Source: an uncultured Porphyromonadaceae bacterium
Lineage (GTDB): Bacteria > Bacteroidota > Bacteroidia > Bacteroidales > Muribaculaceae
Direction: 5' to 3'
Assembly (NCBI GenBank): GCA_947649495.1
Contig: CANSRU010000003.1
Span: 109,335 to 173,334 of the forward strand
Length of the DNA stretch: 64,000 bases
The notes beneath the pieces are model-generated. The model was given only the letters and a program-made list of their open reading frames with translations, was not told where the DNA came from and ran no database searches. Of the stretch, positions 33,430 through 43,823 are shown piece by piece. The first letter of the stretch is position 1. Each line of letters begins with the position of its first letter. The translations under genes and the position numbers were made by a program.

Positions 33430-34193
33430 GTCAAATCGTTAATATTAAAAACCGGACCTTCGGTGCAAACACATACATTACCTTTAACCGTTTTCTCAAC
33501 ACAGCACAAGCAGGCTCCGAGACCGCATGCCATCATATTTTCAAGCGACACTTCACAGTCTGTACCTGTTTCGCGGGCTTTTGCAGCGACCGCTTTCATC
33601 ATTGGCGAAGGTCCGCAACAATAAAATTTATCCCACTGCGACATGAACACACTATGCATAGTCACCACACCGTGCTCACCCGCACTGCCATCGTCGGTCG
33701 AAATATGCAGGTTGCCGATCTCTCTGAACGCGTCAAGTTCAAGCAGGTCATTCTTACTTCGCGCTCCAATAAGGATATCAGGAGTGACACCCATGGATTT
33801 CAATTTTTTACCAAGCAAAAGCATAGGAGCCACCCCTACACCACCACCGATAAGGAGCACTCTCTTATTTTTATCCGTGACGTTAAATTCGTTACCCAAT
33901 GGCAATATCAGGTTCACGATCTCCCCCTCGGGAGTCTCCATAAGAGAGGCTGTGCCATCTCCGGCCTTACGCACCAACAACCATAATTCATTGGTTTCCT
34001 CAATCACATTATTAATGGATATCGGACGCCGTAGATAAGTATTCTTACTTTTGTCTATGGCAACCTGTACAAATTGCCCAGGTTTGACCCCATCAAGTTT
34101 TGTGCCATCCACCGGTGTCAACCGCAATAAAGAATATAACGGATGTAGACGTTGGTTTTCCACCACCTTGAAGTCCTTAATGCATTTTTTCAT
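33423..34193 (-). CDS. pyrK: dihydroorotate dehydrogenase B, electron transfer subunit
   Basis: A 256-residue flavoprotein of the ferredoxin-reductase fold: FAD domain ([12 protein letters not shown]), NAD-binding region ([20 protein letters not shown]) and a C-terminal [2Fe-2S] domain with cysteines in [16 protein letters not shown] and VCVCTEGP. It transfers electrons from PyrD to NAD. It is the first gene of the pyrK-pyrD operon, with a -7 element at 34231-34238 and a leader of about 30 nt. It opposes the glgP terminator. Confidence 0.95.
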   Translation of the reverse strand: MKKCIKDFKVVENQRLHPLYSLLRLTPVDGTKLDGVKPGQFVQVAIDKSKNTYLRRPISINNVIEETNELWLLVRKAGDGTASLMETPEGEIVNLILPLGNEFNVTDKNKRVLLIGGGVGVAPMLLLGKKLKSMGVTPDILIGARSKNDLLELDAFREIGNLHISTDDGSAGEHGVVTMHSVFMSQWDKFYCCGPSPMMKAVAAKARETGTDCEVSLENMMACGLGACLCCVEKTVKGNVCVCTEGPVFNINDLTW

Positions 34194-34230
34194 TTCGGCA
34201 ATAAATTATGCTTGGTTAGTTGAATCACTA

Positions 34231-34238
34231 CAAAGATA
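34231..34238 (-). promoter_or_regulatory. promoter -7 for pyrK-pyrD
   Basis: Minus-strand TATCTTTG, full TAnnTTTG match, 38 nt before the ATG at 34193. Confidence 0.5.
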
Positions 34239-34263
34239 CTAAATTAGTTCCAAACATGTATAA

Positions 34264-34301
34264 CTAAAAAATATCCGCAACTCATTAATGAATTGCGGAT
34301 A
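34264..34301 (-). terminator. terminator of glycogen operon
   Basis: 9-bp stem TATCCGCAA (34272-34280) / TTGCGGATA (34293-34301). On the minus strand it is followed by a U-run (TTTTTTAG). It lies 36 nt after the phosphorylase stop codon. Confidence 0.75.
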
Positions 34302-34336
34302 CCTACTTTTTCAATCGTTATTATCTGGACTGCATG

Positions 34337-36892
34337 TTAAATCCAACGGACATATGCGAAATCCTGACGATGCGGCAGATTAGCGTTAACCGGATACAGA
34401 CGGAATGCATATCTGTACACACCGGCATCGGCTATTTTCTCCTTCAGTTCATAAGTTACTATTCCATTTTCGTCCTTAACGGCCTTGAACGGTTTCACCT
34501 CATAGAGAGACTCCACACCATCTTCCACACGGTATGCCACATATTCCAGTCCAAGTTCTTTCCCAAGACCGTTAGTATCAACAACAGCCTTTACACTGTA
34601 TGTGTTGTTTGTTGAGCTATTCACTGCACCTTCGGTTTGCAAGTCAAGAACCTTTATGCCATCCCATGCATCAACCACTTTATTCTTCCACTCCACAATC
34701 TCACGAGCGAGAGCGTAATTATCGGCTGAGAGTGCATTAAATCTCTTAGACTCGGGGGTATAGAATCGTTCAATATAATCGTCAATCATGCGCTTCATGG
34801 TGAAGTGCGGTGCTATATGACCGATTGAACCTTTGATATATTGTACCCATTCAGGAGAATACCCTTTTGAGTTTTTGGCAAAATAGAGAGGTATGATTTC
34901 ATTCTCAAGCATGGAATAGATTGTTGCCGCATCGAGCTTATCCTGCTGCGACTGATCGGTAAACGTACGCTTATCTGTCAATGCCCAGCCGGCTTTTTCG
35001 TCAAAACGGTAACCTTCATACCACCATCCATCAAGCACAGAGAAGTTAAGCACACCATTCATCTCGGCTTTCTCACCGGATGTTCCTGAGGCTTCCAATG
35101 GACGTGTCGGGGTATTGAGCCAGATATCGACACCTGTCACAAGACGTTTTGCCACAACCATGTTGTAGTCTTCCAGGAATATTATCTTACCGAGGAACTG
35201 CGGCATGCGCGATATTTCCATTATGCGCTTGATCAATCCCTGACCTGCACCATCTGCCGGGTGCGCTTTACCCGAGAACACGAACTGAACCGGGAACTGC
35301 TCGTTGTTTACAATCTTAGCAAGACGGTCGAGATCGGTAAACAGCAAATGAGCACGCTTATATGTAGCGAAACGTCGTGCAAAACCTATTATGAGTGCAT
35401 TCGGATTAATCTTTTCAACGATATTCATCACGGCTGAAGGATCGCCCTGATTGGCAAGCCATTTTGCCTTGAAATCACGTTTTACGAAATTGATGAATTT
35501 ATTCTTCATCTGCATACGCATGTTCCAGATATCCTCGTCGCTGACATTGAAGATTCCCTCCCATGCCTTGGGATCGCTCTGGTTAGCGAATACCTGGTCG
35601 CCAAGATGCTTGGCATAAAATTCTTTCCATTCTGAAGCTGCCCATGTAGGCATGTGCACACCATTGGTTACATAACCTACATGACTTTCCTCCCATGAAT
35701 AGCCTTTCCAGATACCGGCAAACATCTTTTTTGACACCTCGCCATGAAGCCAGCTCACGCCATTGGCTTCCTGACATGTATTGAGCGCAAATACGCTCAT
35801 CGAGAAACGTTCGTTAGTGTCCGGATTCTCACGGCCCATATTCATAAGGTCGCTCCAGGAAATACCGAGTTTCGCGGGATATTCGTGCATGTATTTTCCG
35901 AAAAGTTCTTCATCGAAATAATCATGACCGGCAGGTACCGGAGTATGCACGGTGTAAAGCGATGATGCACGCACCATTTCGAGAGCCTCGTTGAAATTCA
36001 AGTGCTTCTCCTGAACATAATCAGCAAGACGCTGGAGATTCAGAAGTGCGGCATGTCCCTCGTTGCAGTGATATATAGTATTGCTTATACCGAGTTTTTT
36101 CAACATGAGAACACCACCGATACCAAGAAGATACTCCTGCTTGATACGGTTTTCCCAGTCGCCGCCATAAAGTTTGTGTGTAATGCAACGGTCAAACTCG
36201 CTGTTCATATCGAAATCGGTATCGAGCAGATACAGCTTCATTCTGCCGACATTAACCCGCCAGATATGGGAATAAACAGTGCGACCGGGATAAGGCACCT
36301 CAAGAATCATGGGGTGTCCGTCAGAATCAAGCACCTGCTCAATAGGAAGCTGATTGAAATTCTGAGGCTCATAGTTGGCAATCTGCTGTCCGTCGACAGA
36401 TAGAGTCTGTGTGAAATATCCATAACGATACAAGAAGCCTACGGCAGTCATGTCAACACAACTGTCTGAAGCCTCTTTAATATAGTCGCCGGCCAATACG
36501 CCAAGACCGCCGGAATATATCTTCAAGCAATTGCAAAGACCATATTCCATTGAGAAATACGACACCGAGGGGATGTCCTTGCGCATAGGTTTGCTCATGT
36601 AATCCTTGAAAGAGGCATAAACGCTGTCTATACGCGCCATCATGGATTCATCCTTCATTATTTCTGAAAGACGGTCAGACGATATTCTTTGAAGCACCAT
36701 CACCGGGTTCTCGCCGGTGCTTCTCCAAAGATCAGGATTGATGTCGCGGAACAAGGCCTTGGCCTCGCTGTTCCACACCCACCACAGGTTTTTAGAGATT
36801 TCACTCAGCGGCTTAAGACGCTCGGGCAATTCGGCAATCACCGTACTGTCGTGCCATACCGGAGCATTGGATTGACTTACTTTGATTTTCAT
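34337..36892 (-). CDS. glgP: alpha-glucan (glycogen) phosphorylase, GT35
   Basis: An 851-residue PLP-dependent phosphorylase releasing glucose-1-phosphate from alpha-1,4-glucan. It belongs to the shorter bacterial/archaeal type: residues 1-110 form an N-terminal domain ([13 protein letters not shown]), then [26 protein letters not shown]. The C-terminal half has the PLP-binding segment [17 protein letters not shown] further C-terminal extension of about 120 residues ([20 protein letters not shown] onward) ends with a beta-rich domain also found in Bacteroidales homologues. It starts 51 nt after the glycogen synthase stop, so both enzymes of glycogen turnover are made from one transcript. Confidence 0.93.
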   Translation of the reverse strand: MKIKVSQSNAPVWHDSTVIAELPERLKPLSEISKNLWWVWNSEAKALFRDINPDLWRSTGENPVMVLQRISSDRLSEIMKDESMMARIDSVYASFKDYMSKPMRKDIPSVSYFSMEYGLCNCLKIYSGGLGVLAGDYIKEASDSCVDMTAVGFLYRYGYFTQTLSVDGQQIANYEPQNFNQLPIEQVLDSDGHPMILEVPYPGRTVYSHIWRVNVGRMKLYLLDTDFDMNSEFDRCITHKLYGGDWENRIKQEYLLGIGGVLMLKKLGISNTIYHCNEGHAALLNLQRLADYVQEKHLNFNEALEMVRASSLYTVHTPVPAGHDYFDEELFGKYMHEYPAKLGISWSDLMNMGRENPDTNERFSMSVFALNTCQEANGVSWLHGEVSKKMFAGIWKGYSWEESHVGYVTNGVHMPTWAASEWKEFYAKHLGDQVFANQSDPKAWEGIFNVSDEDIWNMRMQMKNKFINFVKRDFKAKWLANQGDPSAVMNIVEKINPNALIIGFARRFATYKRAHLLFTDLDRLAKIVNNEQFPVQFVFSGKAHPADGAGQGLIKRIMEISRMPQFLGKIIFLEDYNMVVAKRLVTGVDIWLNTPTRPLEASGTSGEKAEMNGVLNFSVLDGWWYEGYRFDEKAGWALTDKRTFTDQSQQDKLDAATIYSMLENEIIPLYFAKNSKGYSPEWVQYIKGSIGHIAPHFTMKRMIDDYIERFYTPESKRFNALSADNYALAREIVEWKNKVVDAWDGIKVLDLQTEGAVNSSTNNTYSVKAVVDTNGLGKELGLEYVAYRVEDGVESLYEVKPFKAVKDENGIVTYELKEKIADAGVYRYAFRLYPVNANLPHRQDFAYVRWI

Positions 36893-36943
36893 ATTAATAA
36901 TGATTTTACTGATTTTTCAGATTGAAATATAGTTATTAGATAA

Positions 36944-38611
36944 TTATTTGTTTATTGTATTACGTTGGCGTTCATTGCTTAGAGCTATATCGAACGCTTT
37001 TTCATAAAAGTCTATGAAATACTTCCAATCGGCCTTGCCGGCAGTGGCAAATGCCGAACCGGCGATTGTCGACAACACCGATTCGTCGGAACATGTAAGG
37101 AACTTCAACGAACGGGCAATGCTGTCCACCACCGCATCGTAATTATTATCGCTGCGGGCCACTACAGTCACGCCACAATCCTCGAAATTGTTTGTGAACG
37201 AATGTAGAATCCACTGTCCGAATCCTGATAACGATGTGGTAACAGTTGGCACTCCGAATGCCACACTCTCGAGTGGAGTATAGCCCCAAGGTTCGTAGTA
37301 GGAGGGAAACACCGTAGCATCCATCCCGATAAGTATATCATAATATGATTTGTCAAACACTCCATCATTACCATTGAGATAACATGGAACGTAGATTACA
37401 GTCACCTTGCTGCCCGATACGTCTCCGAATCCAAGCTGGCGCATGCGCTGTAATACCATATCATCAGATTCATTATGCAAAGTATGCGTGATGCAAGGCA
37501 TTTCCAGACAACCGGAATAATTCCGGTTGTTATCTAACCTCGCCTTTAAATCACACCTTGCAGTGTCGCTCCATGCCGGAACCAGCACAAAAGCTACGGT
37601 CTTCCGACACGGCTCATAATTGCCCAATGTCTTTACAGCGTCGAGAAACACATCAAGACCTTTGTTCCGATATTCATTACGGCCTGATGTTGCCACCAGG
37701 AATGTATCATCACCATAATCCTCACCAGTCAAGGCGCTTACCACAGCAAGAAGTGACCTCCGAGCATCTTTGCGACAGGACTTGAACTTACTTTTTACGG
37801 GCACAAAGTTGGGCTCGAATCCATTTGGTGTCACTATATCGGGCTTCTTGTCCAAGAGCTGTTCACACTCCACTGCAGTAATCTCACTCACGGTAGTGAA
37901 ACAATCGGCCTGATGCGCCGCCGCTTTTTCAAGCGAATGCTTGGATTGCATGTTGAGTTCCGCAGCCATTTGGTCTCCATTGTATCCGCGAAGATACTCA
38001 TACAGCATTTTGCCATTGCCACATATACTTCGGCCAATGCTGGTGGCATGCGTTGTAAATATGGTTGCCACTGCCGGAATCTGCGATTTGACATACAGCA
38101 ATCCCATGCCGGTGGTCCATTCGTCAAAATGCGCAATCACTTTCTTTGATGCGCCATTCAAATGCCCATATAAACTCTCGATAACAATTCCCGCAGCATG
38201 GGAAAAAGCGCAGGCTTCATCATAATCCCCATAGGCATGTAACGAATCTACCTTATACAGATCCCACATTTTCCCATAGAAACTATCCTTTTCAGCATAC
38301 AAGCCTTGAAAGCCCACCAATATAGCTATTGGCTTTCCGGGCACATCCCATCGCCCTACCCTGACCGTGATACCGTATGGAAGGGAATGCCTCGCTTTCC
38401 ATGACTTAAGCAATGAAGCAGACTCTACGAAATATGGTGATGGATTTTCATCAGACCACACATCCGGGCCTATGAATATTACTTTATCCTTGTATAGCTT
38501 TTGCAGCGTTTTGGCTTTGGTTGATAAAACCGTGTAGATTCCGCCGATTTTGTTACACACCTCCCACGAGGTCTCGAAAAGCAGATCTACATCTACAACA
38601 TTTTCACTCAT
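36944..38611 (-). CDS. glycogen synthase, GT3 (eukaryote-like) type
   Basis: A 555-residue glycosyltransferase extending alpha-1,4-glucan. The N-terminus DLLFETSWEVCNKIGGIYTVLSTKA is characteristic of family GT3, the animal/yeast glycogen synthase family, rather than of bacterial GlgA (GT5). Other family-like parts are IAHFDEWTTGMGLLY, THATSIGRSICGNG and the active-site region FPSYYEPWGYTPLESVAFG with the E-x7-E pattern. Donor preference (UDP- or ADP-glucose) is not readable. No regulatory phosphorylation tails are present. It is first in the operon with glgP, with a -7 at 38641-38648. Confidence 0.92.
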   Translation of the reverse strand: MSENVVDVDLLFETSWEVCNKIGGIYTVLSTKAKTLQKLYKDKVIFIGPDVWSDENPSPYFVESASLLKSWKARHSLPYGITVRVGRWDVPGKPIAILVGFQGLYAEKDSFYGKMWDLYKVDSLHAYGDYDEACAFSHAAGIVIESLYGHLNGASKKVIAHFDEWTTGMGLLYVKSQIPAVATIFTTHATSIGRSICGNGKMLYEYLRGYNGDQMAAELNMQSKHSLEKAAAHQADCFTTVSEITAVECEQLLDKKPDIVTPNGFEPNFVPVKSKFKSCRKDARRSLLAVVSALTGEDYGDDTFLVATSGRNEYRNKGLDVFLDAVKTLGNYEPCRKTVAFVLVPAWSDTARCDLKARLDNNRNYSGCLEMPCITHTLHNESDDMVLQRMRQLGFGDVSGSKVTVIYVPCYLNGNDGVFDKSYYDILIGMDATVFPSYYEPWGYTPLESVAFGVPTVTTSLSGFGQWILHSFTNNFEDCGVTVVARSDNNYDAVVDSIARSLKFLTCSDESVLSTIAGSAFATAGKADWKYFIDFYEKAFDIALSNERQRNTINK

Positions 38612-38640
38612 AAACTACTGTACAGTTAACTAATTCAGCG

Positions 38641-38648
38641 CAAAGTTA
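38641..38648 (-). promoter_or_regulatory. promoter -7 for glycogen synthase-phosphorylase operon
   Basis: Minus-strand TAACTTTG, full TAnnTTTG match, 30 nt before the ATG at 38611. Confidence 0.5.
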
Positions 38649-38762
38649 CTATTTTTTTCGGTATTTACACATTCTCAGGCGCTTTATTATGACAAACACC
38701 ACAAACGCAGCCCTCAACCCAATTAAAATAAGTTAAAAACACACCCGGCAACGTTCCCGATA

Positions 38763-38793
38763 TTGCATTATTGCATCACGTCCATTAAATTTG
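38763..38793 (+). promoter_or_regulatory. promoter for small secreted protein and pullulanase
   Basis: TTG (38763-38765), 20-bp spacer, TAAATTTG (38786-38793). The leader to the ATG at 38807 is about 8 nt. Confidence 0.5.
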
Positions 38794-38806
38794 CATAATT
38801 GATATT

Positions 38807-39118
38807 ATGAAATTACGGAACATCATATTAGCCATAGCTTTATCCGCCACAGTCACATTGGCGGCTCCCATAGGCTATGCGCAAACCACAGCCTCCGAAA
38901 TTACAGCCGAGAGCTCAACCGCACAGTTCACCACTTACCATGGGGCATTGGAGTTGAGAGCCATCGGTTCTGAAACAATCCATTTTCACATATATTCCAT
39001 AACCGGACAGTTAATCAAACGTGTCGCCATCGCCGATGCGTCGGTTCGAATTGAACTTCCGGCCGGATGTTATATAGTGAAGTGCGAGAAATGGGCAAAG
39101 AAGGTTGTAGTCAACTGA
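38807..39118 (+). CDS. small secreted protein with sorting-domain-like C-terminus
   Basis: A 103-residue protein with a signal peptide (1-25, ending GYAQ). The mature part of about 78 residues is little more than one beta-sandwich-like repeat: IHFHIYSITGQLIKRVAIAD, then RIELPAGCYIVKCEKWAKKVVV. This resembles the type A C-terminal sorting domain of the type IX secretion system, but there is no large passenger domain before it. No catalytic motif is visible. It precedes the pullulanase gene by 79 nt in the same direction and is probably co-transcribed. Similar mini-proteins occur in Bacteroidales. Function is unknown, and secretion by T9SS is not claimed. Confidence 0.7.
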   Translation: MKLRNIILAIALSATVTLAAPIGYAQTTASEITAESSTAQFTTYHGALELRAIGSETIHFHIYSITGQLIKRVAIADASVRIELPAGCYIVKCEKWAKKVVVN

Positions 39119-39197
39119 TACTACGCTTGCACCCACAATCAGCCATGGGAAATGGCTTGGCACAGCATTCAATCATACTTACACTTATATACATAAA

Positions 39198-41222
39198 ATG
39201 AATAGGAACCACAAGGCGATACTATGTGGAAGTACGCTACTAATTGGAGCATCATTAGCTCCGGAGATAAAAGCCACGATGACTGCCATGGACGAATGTT
39301 ACAACACCTTTCCAACATATTCCAACAACAACGGAGAATTGGAAGTTACCGTCAATGACAACACCACCAATTTCAGAGTCTGGTCACCCAAGGCACAACG
39401 GGCTCAGGTATTACTGTACAATACCGATAGGAACAGCATACCATTTGACACTCTTGAAATGAGCAAATCCACCGGTGGAACACTCACAGCTACGGTTGCC
39501 GGACAGTTATTCGGAAAATTTTATACATTCCGCATAATGCACGATGGCAAATGGCTTGACGAGACACCCGGCATTTGGGCAAAAGCAGTAGGAACAAACG
39601 GTAAACGCGCTGCAATCATCGATATGTCCGCCACAAACCCCGAGGGATGGGAATCTGACCGAGGCCCAGCAGTTGAATCAATTACCGACGCTGTAATATA
39701 CGAGATGCACCATCGTGACATGTCCATGCATCCATCATCAGGCATAGTCCACAAAGGGAAATTTCTCGCACTCACCGAATCAGGCACACAAACCCAATCT
39801 GGAAAAGCCACCGGCATAGACCACCTTAAAGAACTCGGCGTAACACATATACATATCCTGCCGTCATACGATTTCAACAGCGTGGACGAAGCCAACCTTC
39901 CGTCAAATCAGTATAATTGGGGATACGATCCATACAATTACAATGTGCCCGAAGGATCATACTCCACCGATCCGGCCAACCCCGAAACCCGCATCAAGGA
40001 GATGAAACAAATGATAAAATCCTTGCACGATGCCGGAATCGGAGTAATTATGGACGTTGTTTACAACCACACCGCCGACAACGATAAATCCAACTTTTCA
40101 CTTACCGCACCCGGATATTTTTACCGGCATAATGCCGACGGAAGCTATAGCGATGCGTCGGCCTGCGGCAATGAAACAGCATCAGAACGCCTTCAAATGC
40201 GCGACTTCATTATTAACTCAGTGAAATATTGGGCAAAAGAATATCATATAGATGGGTTCCGCTTTGACTTAATGGCCATACACGACATTGAAACAATGAA
40301 CCTTCTGGCTGATGAATTAAAAAAGATAAACCCGTCAATAATTATATATGGAGAAGGATGGACCGCGTCCAACTCTCCCCTTCCCGTTGAGCGTCGGGCT
40401 TTAAAAGAGAATGTAGGGCAAATGCCATTGGTAGCAGTGTTCAGTGACGACATTCGCGATGCGGTAAAGGGCCATTACAGCAATGCGGCAGACCGGGGAT
40501 TCGCCACCGGAAAAGCCGGGCTCGAAGAAACCATTAAAATCGGCATAGTAGCATCAACCGCCCACCCTCAGGTAGACTACACAAAAGGTAATAATTCAAA
40601 GTTCCCTTATGCCACATCACCGACACAAATCATAAACTATGTGTCGTGTCACGATGACTTATGCCTGACCGACAAACTTGCGAAGTCAATGCCAGACAGC
40701 GACGAGAATGCCAGGATAAGAGCTGCAAAACTCGCACAGACCATAGTGTTTACCTCACAGGGCACTCCGTTCATGTTTGCCGGCGAAGAAATATTCCGCG
40801 ACAAAAAAGGAGTACATAACAGCTATAAATCCCCCGATTCCATAAATGCGATAGACTGGAATCTTAAAGACAAACACTATGATTTATTTCAATACTATCA
40901 GGAATTAATTAAATTACGCAAAACTCACCCGGCATTCAGGATGACAAATGCCAAAGATATTGCCAAGCATCTTGTATTCGACAATCACTCCGATTCCGGA
41001 ATAGTATCTTACACAATATCCGGAAATGCCAACGGTGATACATGGAAAGAGATAAAAGTCGCCTTTAATGGTTCGGACACTCCCAAACGCCTGAAAGTAG
41101 GACGTGGCAATTGGACTATTGTGGCAAAAGATGGCAATCTGAAATCTGAAGGCATTGAGCCTTTTCATGGAGGCTTTATAGAGATAACCCCATGTTCGGC
41201 ATTGATATTGGCTAAAGAATAA
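39198..41222 (+). CDS. pulA: exported type I pullulanase (GH13)
   Basis: A 674-residue alpha-glucan debranching enzyme hydrolysing alpha-1,6 bonds. After a signal peptide (1-26, ending EIKA) comes a CBM48-like domain (about 45-145, NFRVWSPKAQRAQVLLYN), then the GH13 barrel. The type I pullulanase signature YNWGYDP is at 239-245. The GH13 regions are DVVYNHT (286-292), GFRFDLMA with the nucleophile Asp357, YGEGW with the acid/base Glu386, and SCHDD for the third Asp. The signal peptide suggests action on dietary or extracellular glucan or pullulan. It lies divergent to the intracellular glycogen genes. An intrinsic terminator follows. Confidence 0.92.
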   Translation: MNRNHKAILCGSTLLIGASLAPEIKATMTAMDECYNTFPTYSNNNGELEVTVNDNTTNFRVWSPKAQRAQVLLYNTDRNSIPFDTLEMSKSTGGTLTATVAGQLFGKFYTFRIMHDGKWLDETPGIWAKAVGTNGKRAAIIDMSATNPEGWESDRGPAVESITDAVIYEMHHRDMSMHPSSGIVHKGKFLALTESGTQTQSGKATGIDHLKELGVTHIHILPSYDFNSVDEANLPSNQYNWGYDPYNYNVPEGSYSTDPANPETRIKEMKQMIKSLHDAGIGVIMDVVYNHTADNDKSNFSLTAPGYFYRHNADGSYSDASACGNETASERLQMRDFIINSVKYWAKEYHIDGFRFDLMAIHDIETMNLLADELKKINPSIIIYGEGWTASNSPLPVERRALKENVGQMPLVAVFSDDIRDAVKGHYSNAADRGFATGKAGLEETIKIGIVASTAHPQVDYTKGNNSKFPYATSPTQIINYVSCHDDLCLTDKLAKSMPDSDENARIRAAKLAQTIVFTSQGTPFMFAGEEIFRDKKGVHNSYKSPDSINAIDWNLKDKHYDLFQYYQELIKLRKTHPAFRMTNAKDIAKHLVFDNHSDSGIVSYTISGNANGDTWKEIKVAFNGSDTPKRLKVGRGNWTIVAKDGNLKSEGIEPFHGGFIEITPCSALILAKE

Positions 41223-41266
41223 CAAAGCCGATATCCATCCGAGTATTTCCCAATGGCCCCTTATAG

Positions 41267-41297
41267 CTCCGATGCATTACAGCGTCGGAGTTTTTTT
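41267..41297 (+). terminator. intrinsic terminator after pullulanase
   Basis: Stem CTCCGA (41267-41272) / TCGGAG (41285-41290), extended inward by three more pairs, one of them G-U. Followed by TTTTTTT (41291-41297). Confidence 0.88.
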
Positions 41298-41414
41298 ATG
41301 TTTATCAATGCTATTATTTGGATACGTTCTAAATAAATCCACTGAAAACTTTGTATTCTGATACTAAATTCTCAACTTTGCAGAATATTAATCAACCAAT
41401 TATATCCCTCCAGA

Positions 41415-43823
41415 ATGAGGCTCAATGAATTCAAAACCGGCGACAAGGTAAAAGTGGTAAAGATACTTGGCCATGGAGCATTCCGTAAACGTCTGATAGA
41501 AATGGGATTCGTCCGTGGTAGAGAAGTTGAGGTCCTGCTCCACGCCCCTCTCCGCGACCCCATAAAATACAGCATAATGGGCTATGAAGTATCCCTTAGG
41601 AGTTCGGAGGCACATTTAATAGAAGTGACACCCATCCACGACAATACGACCTACAGCACAAAATCATCTGAATCCATTGTCGCCTCTGATACAGATTGTG
41701 CCGAGCACCAACATGTCTATGATTCCAGCAGACACACCATAAATATAGCCCTTATCGGTAATCCGAATTGTGGAAAGACATCCTTGTTCAACATAGCCTC
41801 AGGGGCACACGAACATGTGGGCAATTATAGCGGGGTGACCGTAGATGCAAAAAAAGGGACTTTCAAATATGGCGGATACACCTTCAATATTGTTGACTTA
41901 CCCGGCACATATTCTCTTGACTCATATTCGCCTGAGGAATTATATGTGCGCCGCTATCTGAAAACAGAAACTCCAGATGTCATAGTAAATGTGGTGGTGG
42001 CCTCAAATCTTGAACGCAATCTATACCTCACATCCGAGCTCATAGACATGGATAGAAGTATGGTCATAGCTCTCAACATGTACGACGAGATGGAGCGCAC
42101 GGGCGACCATCTGGACTATAATCTTCTCGGAGAGATGATAGGAGTGCCGATAGTACCTACCGTTTCTCGTACCGGCGAAGGCGTCAACAATCTATTCGAC
42201 ACCATAATTGACGTTTACGAAGACTGTCATAGAGCAGTACGACATGTGCATGTGAATCTCGGACGCGACATAGAATCGAGTGTGACTGTATTGAAGGATA
42301 TGTTGAAAAGCGACAAACATATTCCCGCACACTTCTCTCCCCGATATATCGCAATAAAGTTACTGGAGCACGATTCGGAAGTCGAGCACATGATTAAAGA
42401 ATGTCCGACGGCAGCCGATATAATCGGTGCACGCGATGCCGAAGTAAAGCGGCTGGAGAATATTTTGGACGAGGATGTTACAGCAGCCATTGCAAGTGAG
42501 AAATATGGCTTCATTGCCGGTGCGCTTGCCGAGACATTGACCAAGGGGGAGACTGACACTAACTCCAACACCCGTATCATAGATTCTTTTGTAACCAACA
42601 AACTGTTTGGTTTTCCCATTTTTCTTCTGATAATGTTCGCCACTTTCTGGGCCACATTTGAAATCGGTTCTTATCCCATGGAATGGATTGAGCAACTGGT
42701 GTCGTGGCTCAGTGACGTTGTTCAGAAATTCATGCCCGATGGCATGCTCAAAGACCTTATTGCCGATGGTATAATTGGCGGAGTGGGTGGAGTAATCGTA
42801 TTTCTGCCCAATATTCTGATATTATATTTCTGCATCTCATTTATGGAAGATTCCGGCTACATGGCGCGGGCAGCATTCATAATGGACAAACTGATGCACC
42901 GTATAGGTCTGCACGGTAAATCATTCATCCCACTCATCATGGGCTTCGGATGCAATGTTCCCGCCATAATGGCCTGCCGAAGCATAGAGAGCCGAAGCAG
43001 CCGGATTATAACTGTGCTTATAAATCCATTCATGTCCTGCTCCGCTCGTCTGCCGATATATGTTCTTCTGATAGGAACCTTTTTCCCACGGCACTCGTCC
43101 ATAGCGTTCCTCACCTTATATATAATAGGGATAATCGTAGCCATGCTTACAGCGAAACTGCTCAGGAAATTTTATTTTAAAGCAGACGAGACACCCTTTG
43201 TTATGGAGCTGCCACCTTATCGCATCCCCACCCTGAAGGCTTCTCTCAGACACATGTGGAGCAAGGGTGCACAATATCTGAAAAAAATGGGTGGAGTAAT
43301 TCTCGTAGCGAGCATAGTTGTCTGGGCTTTGAATTATTTTCCGCGCCACGACAAACCGTCCGGGACAACCGCCAATGAAGTCGTTGCCGGCACTTCCGAC
43401 TCCGACATTAATCCGGCTACCGACTCTTACCTCCAGATGATAGGCAAAGCTGTAAATCCGGTAATGGAGCCCATAGGGTTCCATTGGAGAGCCACCGTTG
43501 CAGCAGTGGCCGGAATTCCGGCCAAAGAAATTGTTGTATCCACACTTGGTGTGCTATATACCGGGAATGAGGATATCGATAATACGTCTCTTTCCGGCAG
43601 AATTACGGCTTTAAATCCGGCTACCGGACAACCTGATTTCACAATGCCGTCGGCCATAAGTTTCCTGATATTCATCCTTCTTTATTGCCCATGCATAGCA
43701 ACGATAGTGGCGATTGTCAAAGAAACAGGTGATTGGCGATACGGAGCATTCTCAATCGTATACAACACATTAGTAGCTTGGATATTTGCCTTTGCAGCCT
43801 ATCGCTTGGCTCTATTGTTCTAA
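41415..43823 (+). CDS. feoB: FeoA-FeoB fusion, ferrous iron transporter
   Basis: An 802-residue inner-membrane Fe2+ importer in which a FeoA-type SH3 domain (residues 1-72, MRLNEFKTGDKVKVVKILGH) is fused to FeoB. The G domain has G1 GNPNCGKT (115-122), G3 DLPG (161-164) and NMYDE in place of a standard G4 NKxD. The helical spacer spans about 280-390. The membrane part starts near 395 and carries the conserved LPNILILYFCISFMEDSGYM and GFGCNVPAI segments that form the pore gate. Such fusions are common in Bacteroidota. The 3' end overlaps the convergent mutS2 gene by 12 nt. No full promoter match was found upstream. Confidence 0.94.
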   Translation: MRLNEFKTGDKVKVVKILGHGAFRKRLIEMGFVRGREVEVLLHAPLRDPIKYSIMGYEVSLRSSEAHLIEVTPIHDNTTYSTKSSESIVASDTDCAEHQHVYDSSRHTINIALIGNPNCGKTSLFNIASGAHEHVGNYSGVTVDAKKGTFKYGGYTFNIVDLPGTYSLDSYSPEELYVRRYLKTETPDVIVNVVVASNLERNLYLTSELIDMDRSMVIALNMYDEMERTGDHLDYNLLGEMIGVPIVPTVSRTGEGVNNLFDTIIDVYEDCHRAVRHVHVNLGRDIESSVTVLKDMLKSDKHIPAHFSPRYIAIKLLEHDSEVEHMIKECPTAADIIGARDAEVKRLENILDEDVTAAIASEKYGFIAGALAETLTKGETDTNSNTRIIDSFVTNKLFGFPIFLLIMFATFWATFEIGSYPMEWIEQLVSWLSDVVQKFMPDGMLKDLIADGIIGGVGGVIVFLPNILILYFCISFMEDSGYMARAAFIMDKLMHRIGLHGKSFIPLIMGFGCNVPAIMACRSIESRSSRIITVLINPFMSCSARLPIYVLLIGTFFPRHSSIAFLTLYIIGIIVAMLTAKLLRKFYFKADETPFVMELPPYRIPTLKASLRHMWSKGAQYLKKMGGVILVASIVVWALNYFPRHDKPSGTTANEVVAGTSDSDINPATDSYLQMIGKAVNPVMEPIGFHWRATVAAVAGIPAKEIVVSTLGVLYTGNEDIDNTSLSGRITALNPATGQPDFTMPSAISFLIFILLYCPCIATIVAIVKETGDWRYGAFSIVYNTLVAWIFAFAAYRLALLF

